A stretch of 64,000 nt of DNA from the NCBI GenBank assembly GCA_910588635.1, contig CAJUPW010000013.1, positions 9,770-73,769 on the forward strand, written 5' to 3'. The DNA comes from an uncultured Oscillospiraceae bacterium (lineage in GTDB: Bacteria; Bacillota; Clostridia; Oscillospirales; Oscillospiraceae). Of the stretch, positions 7,788 to 15,707 are shown in pieces. The translations under genes were made by a program, and so were the position numbers. The notes under the pieces are model-generated. The model was given only the letters and a program-made list of their open reading frames with translations. It did not search any database and had not been told where the DNA came from. Every line of letters starts with the position of its first letter. Position 1 is the first letter of the stretch.

Positions 7788-9875
7788 ATGATGGAGCTGC
7801 TTGCTCCCGCAGGGTCTATGGAGGCGGTGACCGCGGCCGTCCAGAACGGGGCGGACGCCGTCTATTTTGGATACGGAGACTTCAACGCCCGCCGCGGCGC
7901 CCGGAACTTTACTCGGGAGGAGGCTGCGGCGGCGGTTTCCTACTGCCATGTGCGGGGGTGTAAGGTCAACCTCACTTTAAACACCTTGCTCACCGACCGG
8001 GAGCTGCCCTCAGCGGCGGAGCTGGCCGCCCACGCCAGCGACATCGGGGTGGACGCGGTCATTGTTCAGGACCTGGGCGTGGTACGGATGCTCCGCCAGT
8101 CCTTCCCGGACCTGCCCATCCACGGCTCCACCCAGATGACCGTCCACTCCCTGGACGGGGTGAAGCTGTGCGCCGATCTGGGGATGACCCGGGTGGTGCT
8201 GGGCCGGGAGCTGAGCCGGGACCAGATCGCCTATATCTGCCGAAATTCTCCCATTGAGATCGAGGTGTTCGGACACGGCGCTTTGTGCATGTGCTGGTCG
8301 GGCCAGTGCTTCTTTTCCTCCGTCATCGGCGGACGCAGCGGCAACCGGGGGATGTGCGCCCAGCCCTGCCGGCTGAACTACGGCTGGAACGGCAAGGCGG
8401 ACGAGCACCCCCTGTCTCTGAAGGATCTGTCCATGGCGGGACACCTAAAGGAGCTGCAGGAGATGGGGGTGGCCTGCCTCAAGCTGGAGGGCCGGATGAA
8501 GCGTCCGGAGTATGTGGCCATCGTCACCGGCGTCTACGCCCGGGCGCTGCGGGAGGGCCGGGAGCCCACGGCCGAGGAGATCGGCGCTTTAAAGCAGAGC
8601 TTTTCCCGCCAGGGCTTTACCGACGGCTATTTTATGAACAAGAAGGACCCCGGCATGTTCGGCACCCGCCAGGAGGAGAAGGAGCCGAAGGAATTGTACG
8701 CCCAGGCCCGGACCACCTACGAGAACGGAGTGGAGAACCGGAAGGAGCCGGTGCGCATGTTCGCCCTCATCGAGCCGGGCCGGCCGGCCCAGGCAGCGGT
8801 ACAGGACTGCCAGGGCCGGGTGGCCCAGGTGGAGGGCCCCGTTCCCGAAGAGGCCCGAAACGTCCCTCTTACCCGGGAGAAGGTGGAGAGCCAGCTCTCC
8901 CGCACCGGGGGCACCCCTTTTGTCTGCGAAAAGACCACCGCCAAGGTGGCCGAGGGCCTGTCTCTTCCCCTGTCTGCCCTCAACGACCTGCGCCGCCGCT
9001 GCGTGGAGGAGCTGATGAAGCAGCGGGACGTACCGCCCCGGCGGCGGCGGTCCCCCTATCAGCCCGGAGTGCGGTATGAGAACCGGAAGGAGCCGGCCGT
9101 GTTCACCGTCTCCCTGCGCAGGGCGGACCAGCTCAGTACCGACCTGCTGAAATTAAAGCCCGCCCTCATCTACCTCCCCGCCGACGAGGGGGCCGTTCAT
9201 CCCGAGGCGGTCAAACGCTGCCAGCAGGCGGGGGTGCCTGTGGCCGTCTGTCTGCCCCGCATCTGCACCGACGGCGAGCTGCCCCGGCTGGAGCAGGACC
9301 TGGTGGCCTTGCGGGAGCTGGGCGTCACTGAGGCCCTGGCCGGAACCTGGGGAGCTGTGCGCCGGGCTGGGCAGATGGGCTTCGCCGTCCGGGGGGACTA
9401 CGGCCTGGGGGTGTACAACAGCCAGACCATGAAGGAGCTGAAACGGCTCAAGCTGCTCTCGGCCACCCTCTCCTTTGAGCTGAAATTCCCCCAGATCCGG
9501 GACCTTTCCAAGGCCATTCCCGCCGAGTTCATCGCCTACGGCCGCCTGCCCCTGATGATTACCGAGAACTGCATCATCTATAACCACTGCTCGCGGCACA
9601 CCTGCGACAACGTGAACCTGCTTACCGACCGGAAGGGGGAGCGATTCCCGGTGGTCAAGGCCTGGGGATGCCGGAATGAGATTTACAACTCCAAAAAAAT
9701 TTTTCTGGCCGACAAGCAGGCCGACTGGCGGAAGCTGGGCCTGTGGGGCGCGCGGCTGATGTTCACCACCGAGAACGCCCTGGAGTGCGCCCAGGTGCTG
9801 GAGCGGTACTTAAATCAGGGCAAATACCAGCCCAACGACTTCACCCGGGGTCTGTACTACCGGGATGTGGAGTAA
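7788..9875 (+). CDS. U32-family peptidase/collagenase-like protein (RlhA/YdcP-type)
   Basis: A 695-residue member of family U32, long form. It begins MMELLAPAGSMEAVTAAVQ, the standard U32 opening, and carries the U32 signature around residues 160-195: EVFGHGALCMCWSGQCF, then GNRGMCAQPCR. The cysteines of these motifs plus a C-terminal cysteine cluster (YNHCSRHTCDN) are expected to hold an iron-sulfur cluster. E. coli RlhA (YdcP) of this family hydroxylates 23S rRNA with prephenate as oxygen-linked cofactor source; others are annotated as collagenases. The middle domain (about residues 380-500, including the basic RRRRSPYQP) matches the extra domain of the longer subgroup. An RNA-modifying role is more likely than proteolysis, but this is inference from the family. 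Confidence 0.88.
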   Translation: MMELLAPAGSMEAVTAAVQNGADAVYFGYGDFNARRGARNFTREEAAAAVSYCHVRGCKVNLTLNTLLTDRELPSAAELAAHASDIGVDAVIVQDLGVVRMLRQSFPDLPIHGSTQMTVHSLDGVKLCADLGMTRVVLGRELSRDQIAYICRNSPIEIEVFGHGALCMCWSGQCFFSSVIGGRSGNRGMCAQPCRLNYGWNGKADEHPLSLKDLSMAGHLKELQEMGVACLKLEGRMKRPEYVAIVTGVYARALREGREPTAEEIGALKQSFSRQGFTDGYFMNKKDPGMFGTRQEEKEPKELYAQARTTYENGVENRKEPVRMFALIEPGRPAQAAVQDCQGRVAQVEGPVPEEARNVPLTREKVESQLSRTGGTPFVCEKTTAKVAEGLSLPLSALNDLRRRCVEELMKQRDVPPRRRRSPYQPGVRYENRKEPAVFTVSLRRADQLSTDLLKLKPALIYLPADEGAVHPEAVKRCQQAGVPVAVCLPRICTDGELPRLEQDLVALRELGVTEALAGTWGAVRRAGQMGFAVRGDYGLGVYNSQTMKELKRLKLLSATLSFELKFPQIRDLSKAIPAEFIAYGRLPLMITENCIIYNHCSRHTCDNVNLLTDRKGERFPVVKAWGCRNEIYNSKKIFLADKQADWRKLGLWGARLMFTTENALECAQVLERYLNQGKYQPNDFTRGLYYRDVE

Positions 9876-9879
9876 GGCC

Positions 9880-11004
9880 ATGCTCAGCCGTCAGAAGCTG
9901 TTCTGGCTCAGCCGGGTCTACGACCTGCCCGGGTCCGGCGCCCGCTTCGTCCGGGCCGTCCAGGACAACTGCGCCTACCACATCAGGCACTGCCCGGAGT
10001 ACCGGGCCGTCTGCCGGGCGGAGGGGTTCTCCCCCGAGCAGGTGAAAACCATAGACGACCTGGCAAAGCTGCCCCTCCTGCCCACTCTGTTCTTCAAGCG
10101 GCGCCACGTTGCCTCTATGCCGGGGTGGCGCGCTCCCATGAAGGTGACCTCCTCGGGCACCAGCGGCAGCTTCAGCCGGGTGGGGTTCGACTGGGGCTGC
10201 ATCTTCGCGGAAATTCCCATGGTGCTGCGGCTGGGATTTTACCATAAGCTGGTCTCCCCCGTGCCAGCCCGCTATGTGATTCTGGGCTACAAGCCGGGCA
10301 GACAGGACCAAATGGGGGTGGCCCGGACCATGTTCGGCCTGACCCACTTCGCTCCGCCTGTGGGCCGGTTCTACGCCCTGCGCTGGAAGGACGGGAGCTA
10401 CATCCCTGACCTGGACGGGGCGGTTAAGACCCTGGCCCGCTGGGCCCGGCTGCCTCTGCCTGTCCGAATCGTGGCCTTTCCCTCCTATCTCTGGTTCGGA
10501 ATGGAGCGCCTGGAGGAGCTGGGCCTGTCGGTAAAGCTGCCCAAAGGGTCAAAAATCCTCCTGGCCGGGGGCTGGAAGCAGCACTACGCCCAGGAGGTGG
10601 ATAAAAGCACACTCTACAATCTTGCCAAAAGAGTGCTGGGGGTGGAGGAGGACAGTATCCACGAGTTTTTCGGAGCGGTGGAGCACCCCGTTTTCTTCAA
10701 CTCCTGCAAAAACCACCATTTTCACATCCCGGTCTATTCCCGAGTGATAATCCGAGACGTGCGCACGCTGGAACCCTTGCCTATGGGGGAGGTAGGGCTG
10801 GTGAATCTGATTACCCCCCTTATCAACGCCACCCCGGTGACCAGCGTCATGACCGATGACCTGGGGTATCTTACCCCCGGGGAGGCTTGCGGCTGCGGGC
10901 TGACCGCCCCTTACCTCACCATTCTGGGCCGAGCGGGCTTGAATGATATCACCACCTGCGCGGCAGGCGCGGCCGAGTTACTAAACCAAACCGGAGCCCA
11001 GTGA
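9880..11004 (+). CDS. luxE: LuxE-type acyl-protein synthetase
   Basis: A 374-residue protein of the LuxE family (acyl-protein synthetase), which activates a fatty acid with ATP and carries it as a thioester for a reductase. The adenylate-binding stretch VTSSGTSGSFSRVGFDWG is at about residues 87-104 and LLAGGWKQHY near 230. A cysteine (Cys360, in NDITTCAAGAAEL) sits 15 residues from the C terminus, matching the position of the acylated cysteine of Vibrio LuxE. Two starts are possible: ATG 9865 inside the preceding gene, or ATG 9880 with a GGAG site 7 bases before it; the second is chosen. The next gene is LuxC-like, so the two form a fatty acyl reductase pair. There are no luciferase genes in the window. 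Confidence 0.87.
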   Translation: MLSRQKLFWLSRVYDLPGSGARFVRAVQDNCAYHIRHCPEYRAVCRAEGFSPEQVKTIDDLAKLPLLPTLFFKRRHVASMPGWRAPMKVTSSGTSGSFSRVGFDWGCIFAEIPMVLRLGFYHKLVSPVPARYVILGYKPGRQDQMGVARTMFGLTHFAPPVGRFYALRWKDGSYIPDLDGAVKTLARWARLPLPVRIVAFPSYLWFGMERLEELGLSVKLPKGSKILLAGGWKQHYAQEVDKSTLYNLAKRVLGVEEDSIHEFFGAVEHPVFFNSCKNHHFHIPVYSRVIIRDVRTLEPLPMGEVGLVNLITPLINATPVTSVMTDDLGYLTPGEACGCGLTAPYLTILGRAGLNDITTCAAGAAELLNQTGAQ

Positions 11005-11037
11005 AGCGGGTCCGGTTTGGAGAGGAGGAGCAAGGGA

Positions 11038-11112
11038 ATGGAGCGGATAAAGATTTTGGAAAAATCTTTGAAGCGGAATGGACTTTGCTCCGACGAGGGA
11101 GAAATGCCATGA
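11038..11112 (+). CDS. Possible 24-residue leader peptide coupled to luxC
   Basis: A short frame beginning MERIKILEKSLKRNGLC starts 9 bases after the strongest ribosome site of the area (AGAGGAGGAG at 11020-11029) and stops at TGA 11110-11112, overlapping the luxC start ATG at 11109 (ATGA). This is the layout of translational coupling. It may instead be a by-product if luxC starts at GTG 11001, in whose frame the same bases are also open. Existence as a peptide is unproven. Confidence 0.35.
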   Translation: MERIKILEKSLKRNGLCSDEGEMP

Positions 11113-12371
11113 TTTTTGCAGGCGGAAAAATCCTCCCAGACCGGGAGCTGGACGCCGTCCTGTCCGGTCTGGAGCGGGATGTCCCCAACATCTTGAGCGG
11201 CCCGCCCCTGGAAGCGGACGCCGTGCTGAATGTTCTGGATTCTCTGGGCAGTGAGCTGGACAGCGGGGCGCTGGACCCCCTCATTGCCCAATTTGCCCCG
11301 CCCGGAGCCCGGGAGGAGCTGGACCGGGTGCGGCCCCAGATTGGCCGCGCCGCTCTGGAGGCCCGCCTGGAGCTGGAACTGGGGGGCCTCAGCGGCCCCC
11401 GGCCTTTCGGACGCTCGGAGGTGCGGCCTCTGGGGGTGCTGCTCCATGTGGCTCCAGGGAATATGGCGGGCCTGCCCGCCTTCACCGCCGTGGAGGGCCT
11501 GCTCACCGGCAATATCAACCTGGTGAAGCTGCCTCGGGGGGACCGGGGCCTCACGTTGGCGGTGTTTCAGAAGCTGACGGAGCTGGAGCCGAAGCTGGCC
11601 CCCTGGCTGTACGCCTTTGATATCCCATCCGGAGATACCGTCTCTCTGAAGCGGCTGGCCTCCCTGGCCGACGGGATCGTCACCTGGGGCGGAGACGGGG
11701 CCATCGCCGCTGTGCGGAATATGGCCCCGCCCGGCTGTAAGCTTATGGAGTGGGGCCACCGGCTCAGCTTCGCCTATCTGTCCGGCTGGGAGGGGATCGA
11801 CTTGTCCGGGCTGGCGGACCACATCGTCTCCACCGGCGGGCTGCTGTGCTCCTCCTGTCAGGTAATCTTTTTGGATACGGATTATCTGTCCGCTGCGGAA
11901 CAATTCTGTAAAAAATTCCTTCCTGTATTAGAAAAGGCCGCCGCGTCCCGCTTTAAAACCCCCGGACAGGCGGCCCAGGCCGCCCTCTACGCCCGGGAGG
12001 CCGCCCTGGAGCAGATCGTGGACCGGCCGGACTCCGGCGACCTGAGCTTTCCCGGCCAATGCTGTTCCGTTACCCTGCGCCGGGACTATGAGCTGGAGCT
12101 GTCCCACCTCCACGGCAACGTACTGGTGAAGCGCCTGCCACGGGGGGAGATCGTTTCCGTCCTGCGCCGCCAAAGGGGCCGGCTCCAGACGGCGGGGCTG
12201 CTCTGTCCCGGGCGGTCGCGGGCGGAGCTGACCGCCCTGCTGGCCCGGGCGGGGGTCAACCGGATCACCGCCCCCGGACATATGTCCCGCGCCCTCCCCC
12301 TGGAGGCCCACGATGGGGAGTACCCCTTGCGCCGGTATGTGCGGGTGGTGGATGTGGAAAATATTTTTTGA
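11109..12371 (+). CDS. luxC: LuxC-type acyl-CoA/acyl-protein reductase
   Basis: A 420-residue protein of the LuxC family (aldehyde dehydrogenase fold), which reduces acyl-CoA or the acyl group handed over by LuxE to a fatty aldehyde with NADPH. Seen: VRPLGVLLHVAPGNMAGLPA (about residues 103-122), GNINLVKLPRGD, TWGGDGAI, and GGLLCSSCQVIFLD, where Cys247 is the likely acyl-accepting cysteine, matching the conserved Cys-Ser-Ser of the family. The frame is open back to GTG 11001, overlapping luxE, but ATG 11109 has a GAGGGAG site 6 bases upstream and gives the family-like opening MIFAGGKIL, so it is chosen. It forms an operon with luxE and probably dut. Confidence 0.86.
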   Translation: MIFAGGKILPDRELDAVLSGLERDVPNILSGPPLEADAVLNVLDSLGSELDSGALDPLIAQFAPPGAREELDRVRPQIGRAALEARLELELGGLSGPRPFGRSEVRPLGVLLHVAPGNMAGLPAFTAVEGLLTGNINLVKLPRGDRGLTLAVFQKLTELEPKLAPWLYAFDIPSGDTVSLKRLASLADGIVTWGGDGAIAAVRNMAPPGCKLMEWGHRLSFAYLSGWEGIDLSGLADHIVSTGGLLCSSCQVIFLDTDYLSAAEQFCKKFLPVLEKAAASRFKTPGQAAQAALYAREAALEQIVDRPDSGDLSFPGQCCSVTLRRDYELELSHLHGNVLVKRLPRGEIVSVLRRQRGRLQTAGLLCPGRSRAELTALLARAGVNRITAPGHMSRALPLEAHDGEYPLRRYVRVVDVENIF

Positions 12372-12383
12372 GGAGTTTACAAT

Positions 12384-12833
12384 ATGGACTTGAAAATCAA
12401 GGCGGTTTCCCCTAAAATCGGGAAAGAAATTCCCTTGCCCTACTACGCCACCCCCGGCTCTGCGGCCATGGACCTACACGCCTGTGTGGACGAGGCGGTG
12501 ATCATTCCCGCCGGCGGGCGGAAAACCATCCCCACCGGCATCGCCATCGCGCTGCCCGGCGCGGACTATGTGGCTCTGGTTTACGCCCGCAGCGGGCTGG
12601 GCATCAAGCACGGGGTGGCCCCGGCCAACTGTGTGGGGGTCATCGACAGCGATTACAGGGGTGAAATATTAGTGGGGCTTCAAAACTCCGGGGAATCAGA
12701 TTTTACCGTCCGGCCCGGAGACCGTATCGCTCAGCTGATGATCGCCCCGGTGATGCAGGCCAATATCCAAATGGTAGACGAGCTGGACGGCACCGCCCGG
12801 GGGGCCGGGGGCTTCGGGTCCACCGGAACATAA
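12384..12833 (+). CDS. dut: Deoxyuridine 5'-triphosphate nucleotidohydrolase (dUTPase)
   Basis: A 149-residue trimeric dUTPase, full length. The five conserved motifs are present: PGSAAMDLHA (1), YARSGLGIK (2), GVIDSDYRGEI (3), RIAQLMIAP (4) and the glycine-rich arm GAGGFGSTGT at the C terminus (5). It hydrolyses dUTP to dUMP and pyrophosphate, keeping uracil out of DNA and feeding dTMP synthesis. It starts at ATG 12384, 13 bases after luxC with a GAGG ribosome site. The upstream neighbours have no evident link to nucleotide metabolism. Confidence 0.97.
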   Translation: MDLKIKAVSPKIGKEIPLPYYATPGSAAMDLHACVDEAVIIPAGGRKTIPTGIAIALPGADYVALVYARSGLGIKHGVAPANCVGVIDSDYRGEILVGLQNSGESDFTVRPGDRIAQLMIAPVMQANIQMVDELDGTARGAGGFGSTGT

Positions 12834-12845
12834 GGAGTCGTGAAT

Positions 12846-13706
12846 ATGTTTGGACTGTTTCAGAAAAAAGGCGGAGAGCCGGAAGAAAAAGCGCGGGAAA
12901 AGCAGCGGGAACCGGGCGGAGAGAACGCCCGGTTCAAGGAGTTTTCCGCCCAATTTCTCCCGGAGGAGCTGTCCATTCTGGCCGTCACCGGGGCCAACGG
13001 CTTCGGCGGGGGAAAAACGAGCGGGGAGGAGCTGTGGACGGCCTCCATCGGCCTGACCGCCTGGATGGAGGAGGACAGCCCCGACATCCACCGGGGGGAG
13101 TTTGTCCTCAGCACCATTGGAGACGACCAGCTTCTGGAGATTCTGCGCCGGCGGACGCCCCGGGACTTTATCGTGAAATTCCGGGGCCGGGTGTCGGAGG
13201 ACGGCCGGCGCCTGCTGCTGCTGGACCTGCCCGAGCCGGGATTCGACCCCGACCTGAAGGCGATTTTAGAGGAGCAGAAGAAGCCCGTCACCATTGAGGA
13301 GGAGGGGCTGGGCGTTTTTACCCTGAACCGGCAGGTGAACTGGTTTGAGGCCGGCGTGGACTGGCTGGGGACGGAAATTTCCCTGGTCTTTGACCGGGAG
13401 GAGGACCGGGCCGGCTGCGCGGCAAACGCCAGGGCCTTGCTGGCCTCCGCCGCCGATTGGGACAGGCGGGTGCGGGAGTACGCAGCCGGCGAGCTGCTGG
13501 ATTCCGCCAACGACTGGGCGGAGGACGGGGAAGAGCCCATCACCCGGGAGCAGTTTATGGAACGGATGGAGCCGGAGTCCGTCGAGATTCGGGCGGACGG
13601 CTCCTTCGAGTTCTGGTTCGCCGACGGAGAGATGTTCTACGGCCACTCCATCCATGTCTCCGGCGACCTGACCGGCGGCCCCGACGCGGCTCAGATGGAG
13701 GGCTGA
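12846..13706 (+). CDS. DUF2262-like protein of unknown function
   Basis: A 286-residue cytoplasmic protein with a charged, low-complexity N terminus (about residues 5-25) and no signal or membrane helices. The middle to C-terminal part (FTLNRQVNWFEAGVDWLG, then LLDSANDWAED and GSFEFWFADGEMFYGHSI) resembles the DUF2262 family, whose role is unknown; this match is from memory of the family pattern. Its start is taken as ATG 12846 because the AAGGAG site at 12832-12837 is 8 bases away, while the in-frame GTG at 12840 would be only 2 bases from it. It follows dut by 12 bases. Its last 16 bases overlap, tail to tail, with the end of the minus-strand gene at 13691-13957. Confidence 0.75.
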   Translation: MFGLFQKKGGEPEEKAREKQREPGGENARFKEFSAQFLPEELSILAVTGANGFGGGKTSGEELWTASIGLTAWMEEDSPDIHRGEFVLSTIGDDQLLEILRRRTPRDFIVKFRGRVSEDGRRLLLLDLPEPGFDPDLKAILEEQKKPVTIEEEGLGVFTLNRQVNWFEAGVDWLGTEISLVFDREEDRAGCAANARALLASAADWDRRVREYAAGELLDSANDWAEDGEEPITREQFMERMEPESVEIRADGSFEFWFADGEMFYGHSIHVSGDLTGGPDAAQMEG

Positions 13707-13957
13707 TTCCCCAGCGCCTCCAGCATCAGACATACGCCCAGCGCAAATCCGGAGCGGTAATATTGATAATTCTGCCGCGCCGCCCGCTCCCCCTCCAGAT
13801 CACATAGGCGGTCGAGAAACGCCGGGCCGAATGCCGCTTTGATCTTGTCCACCTCCGCAAAAATCTGGTCGTATAATTCCTGTTGCTTTTTATCCCGCTT
13901 CGGGGTAATATCGTAGTCGCCGCTGAATAATTGATATAGGATATTTTCCATTTCCAT
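13691..13957 (-). CDS. Small DUF6809-like protein
   Basis: An 88-residue protein starting MEMENILYQLFSGDYD and ending in a short hydrophobic stretch (FALGVCLMLEAL). It resembles the small DUF6809 proteins common in Oscillospiraceae and their phages, function unknown. The frame stays open to 14170, but the promoter at 13979-14007 places the start of the message near 13972, so ATG 13957 (or ATG 13951, better spaced from the GGGGGT ribosome-like site) must be the start. It is transcribed away from an HTH repressor-like gene, and both its operators carry the same CCCCAAT half-site. A toxin-antitoxin or lysogeny-type pair is possible but not shown. Confidence 0.72.
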   Translation of the reverse strand: MEMENILYQLFSGDYDITPKRDKKQQELYDQIFAEVDKIKAAFGPAFLDRLCDLEGERAARQNYQYYRSGFALGVCLMLEALGNQPSI

Positions 13958-13959
13958 AC

Positions 13960-14007
13960 CCCCAATTTTACTGGGGCTATTATACCCCAATTGCATTGGG
14001 GTGTCAA
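13960..14007 (-). promoter_or_regulatory. Perfect sigma-A promoter with two 17-bp operators
   Basis: On the minus strand: TTGACA (14007-14002), a 17-base spacer and TATAAT (13984-13979), both perfect. The spacer is exactly the palindrome CCCCAATTGCATTGGGG (13985-14001). A second 17-mer, CCCCAATTTTACTGGGG (13960-13976), covers the expected transcription start; the two centres are 25 bp apart. Binding to either would block polymerase. The likely binder is the HTH protein encoded at 14019. Confidence 0.85.
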
Positions 14008-14018
14008 GAGGTACTTGT

Positions 14019-14261
14019 ATGTTTTCAAAAGAACTTTTCGGCCAGCGGATTTTGGAGCAGAGAAAAAAATCCGGAGAGACACAGAAGGCTCTGGCAGAAG
14101 TATTGGGTGTAGGAGATACGCAGGTCGTCGAGATAGAGCATGGCCGAGCCACCACCTCCGCCGAGCGCATCGCCCTGATCTGCCGGCACTACAACATCTC
14201 CGCCGACTATCTGCTGGGCCTCACCGACGACCCGGAGCCGAAATATGGGGTGAAGCCGTGA
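14019..14261 (+). CDS. HTH (Cro/CI, XRE-type) transcriptional regulator
   Basis: An 80-residue single-domain regulator. The helix-turn-helix is at about residues 8-60: RILEQRKKSGETQKALAEVL, then VGDTQVVEIEHGRATTSAER, ending in HYNISADYLLGLTDDP, the typical XRE ending. ATG 14019 has an AAGAGG site 7 bases upstream; the in-frame GTG at 14001 lies inside the operator and is not used. It is divergent from the DUF6809-like gene, and the palindromes between them are the obvious binding sites, so it probably represses that gene and perhaps itself. The stop overlaps the maf start (GTGA), so it is read through into the maf-mreCD operon. Confidence 0.9.
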   Translation: MFSKELFGQRILEQRKKSGETQKALAEVLGVGDTQVVEIEHGRATTSAERIALICRHYNISADYLLGLTDDPEPKYGVKP

Positions 14262-14857
14262 AGATCATCCTGGCCTCCCAGTCGCCCCGGCGGAAGGAGT
14301 TGCTGGAGCGGATGGGGATTACAGACTTTGAGGTCATTCCCGCCCGGGGGGCGGAGATCTTCACCCGCAGCCTGACCCCGAGCCAGTTGGTGGAGGAGCT
14401 GTCCCAGAACAAGTGCGCCGAGGTGGCCGCCGCCCATCCGGACGACCTGATTATTGCCGCCGACACGGTGGTGGCGGTGAACAACCGGGTACTGGGCAAG
14501 CCCCGCAGCGAGGAGGACGCCGCCCGGATGCTGAGCGCCCTGTCGGGCCGGCTGAATATGGTGTACACCGGCGTGACGGTGGCCCTGGGCGGAGAGAGGG
14601 TGACGGAGCATGAGATTACCTCCGTCCGCTTCCGCCCGTTGACCCAGGCGGACATCGTCCGCTACATTGCCACCGGCGAGCCCATGGACAAGGCCGGGGC
14701 TTACGGCATCCAGGGCTACGGCTGTGTACTGGTGGAGGGCATTTCCGGGGATTATTATAATGTAATGGGCCTGCCGGTGTGCCGGCTGGCCAGGATGCTG
14801 GCCCGGTTCGGGGTGGATTCCCTGGCCCTGGCCGCGGAGAAGGAGCAGAGAGCGTGA
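14258..14857 (+). CDS. maf: Maf-type nucleoside triphosphate pyrophosphatase
   Basis: A 199-residue Maf/HAM1-fold protein that hydrolyses non-canonical or modified nucleoside triphosphates to monophosphates. It starts at GTG 14258, giving KIILASQSPRRKELLERMG, the standard family opening with the phosphate-binding SQSPRR. Further motifs: IIAADTVVAVNNRVLGKP (about 71-88, with catalytic Asp) and GEPMDKAGAYGIQGYG. The start overlaps the HTH gene by 4 bases and the end overlaps mreC by 4 bases. Maf next to mreBCD is a common order in Firmicutes, hence its old description as a septum-formation inhibitor. Confidence 0.95.
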   Translation: MKIILASQSPRRKELLERMGITDFEVIPARGAEIFTRSLTPSQLVEELSQNKCAEVAAAHPDDLIIAADTVVAVNNRVLGKPRSEEDAARMLSALSGRLNMVYTGVTVALGGERVTEHEITSVRFRPLTQADIVRYIATGEPMDKAGAYGIQGYGCVLVEGISGDYYNVMGLPVCRLARMLARFGVDSLALAAEKEQRA

Positions 14858-15696
14858 AAGATTTCCTCCGGCAAAACGGGATGCTGCTACTGGTGATCGC
14901 CTTGCTGGCCTCTATCCTCATCGGGATAGCCGGCTTTGTGCTCAGCGGCGAGGCGGACCCCCTGTCCAACATTGTAAATACCGTTATCTCCCCGGTGAGG
15001 GGGGGGGTAGCCGCCGCCGCCGACTGGGTGGAGGGGGCCTATAACTATGTGCTCCGCCGGGGGGAGATGGAGGCCGAGCTGGACGCCCTGCGCATCCAGG
15101 TGGGGGAGCTTCAGGAGAAGGTCCGCCAGGGCGAGGAGGCCAGTCGGGAGAACGAGCAGCTCCGGGACCTGCTGGGCCTCCAGGCCCGGCGGCGGGACTT
15201 CGTCTTTGAGGCCGCCAAGGTGACCGCCCGGTCCACTTCCAACTGGGAGTCCACCCTCACCCTGAGCAAGGGGTCCACCGCCGGAGTGGAGGCGGGGGAC
15301 TGCGTGGTCACCCAGACTGGCGTGCTGGTGGGGGTGGTGGCCGAGACGGGGCTGAACTGGTCCACTGTCTCCACCGTCATCAACACGGAGACGGAGATTG
15401 GCGGCATCGTCACCCGGACCTATTCCGCCGGTGTGCTGGAGGGGGATTTTTCCCTGATGAACGAGGGAAAGCTGAAGCTGAACTACCTGCCCGAGGGGGC
15501 CCAGCTGGTCACCGGGGACGAGGTGCTCACCTCCGGCCGGGGCGAGGTGTTCCCCTCCGGGCTGGAGGTAGGCCGGGTGGAGGGGGTCTTTACCGACCCG
15601 TCCGGCCAGACCCGCTATGCCGTGGTGGCCCCCTCGGTGGCGCTGGATTCCCTCATCGAGGTATTTGTCATCAAGGATTTTGAGATCACCGAGTAA
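14854..15696 (+). CDS. mreC: Rod shape-determining protein MreC
   Basis: A 280-residue protein starting at GTG 14854 (overlap GTGA with maf). One transmembrane helix (about residues 10-30) is followed by a coiled coil (about 67-105: EAELDALRIQVGELQEKV) and the MreC beta-domain (VTARSTSNWESTLTLSKGS, GVLVGVVAETG, SGRGEVFPSGLEVGRVEGV). It scaffolds the elongation machinery outside the membrane, linking MreB, MreD and the penicillin-binding protein encoded downstream. There is no mreB in this window; it must be elsewhere or absent. Confidence 0.94.
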   Translation: MKDFLRQNGMLLLVIALLASILIGIAGFVLSGEADPLSNIVNTVISPVRGGVAAAADWVEGAYNYVLRRGEMEAELDALRIQVGELQEKVRQGEEASRENEQLRDLLGLQARRRDFVFEAAKVTARSTSNWESTLTLSKGSTAGVEAGDCVVTQTGVLVGVVAETGLNWSTVSTVINTETEIGGIVTRTYSAGVLEGDFSLMNEGKLKLNYLPEGAQLVTGDEVLTSGRGEVFPSGLEVGRVEGVFTDPSGQTRYAVVAPSVALDSLIEVFVIKDFEITE

Positions 15697-15707
15697 GGAG
15701 CGCTTCC

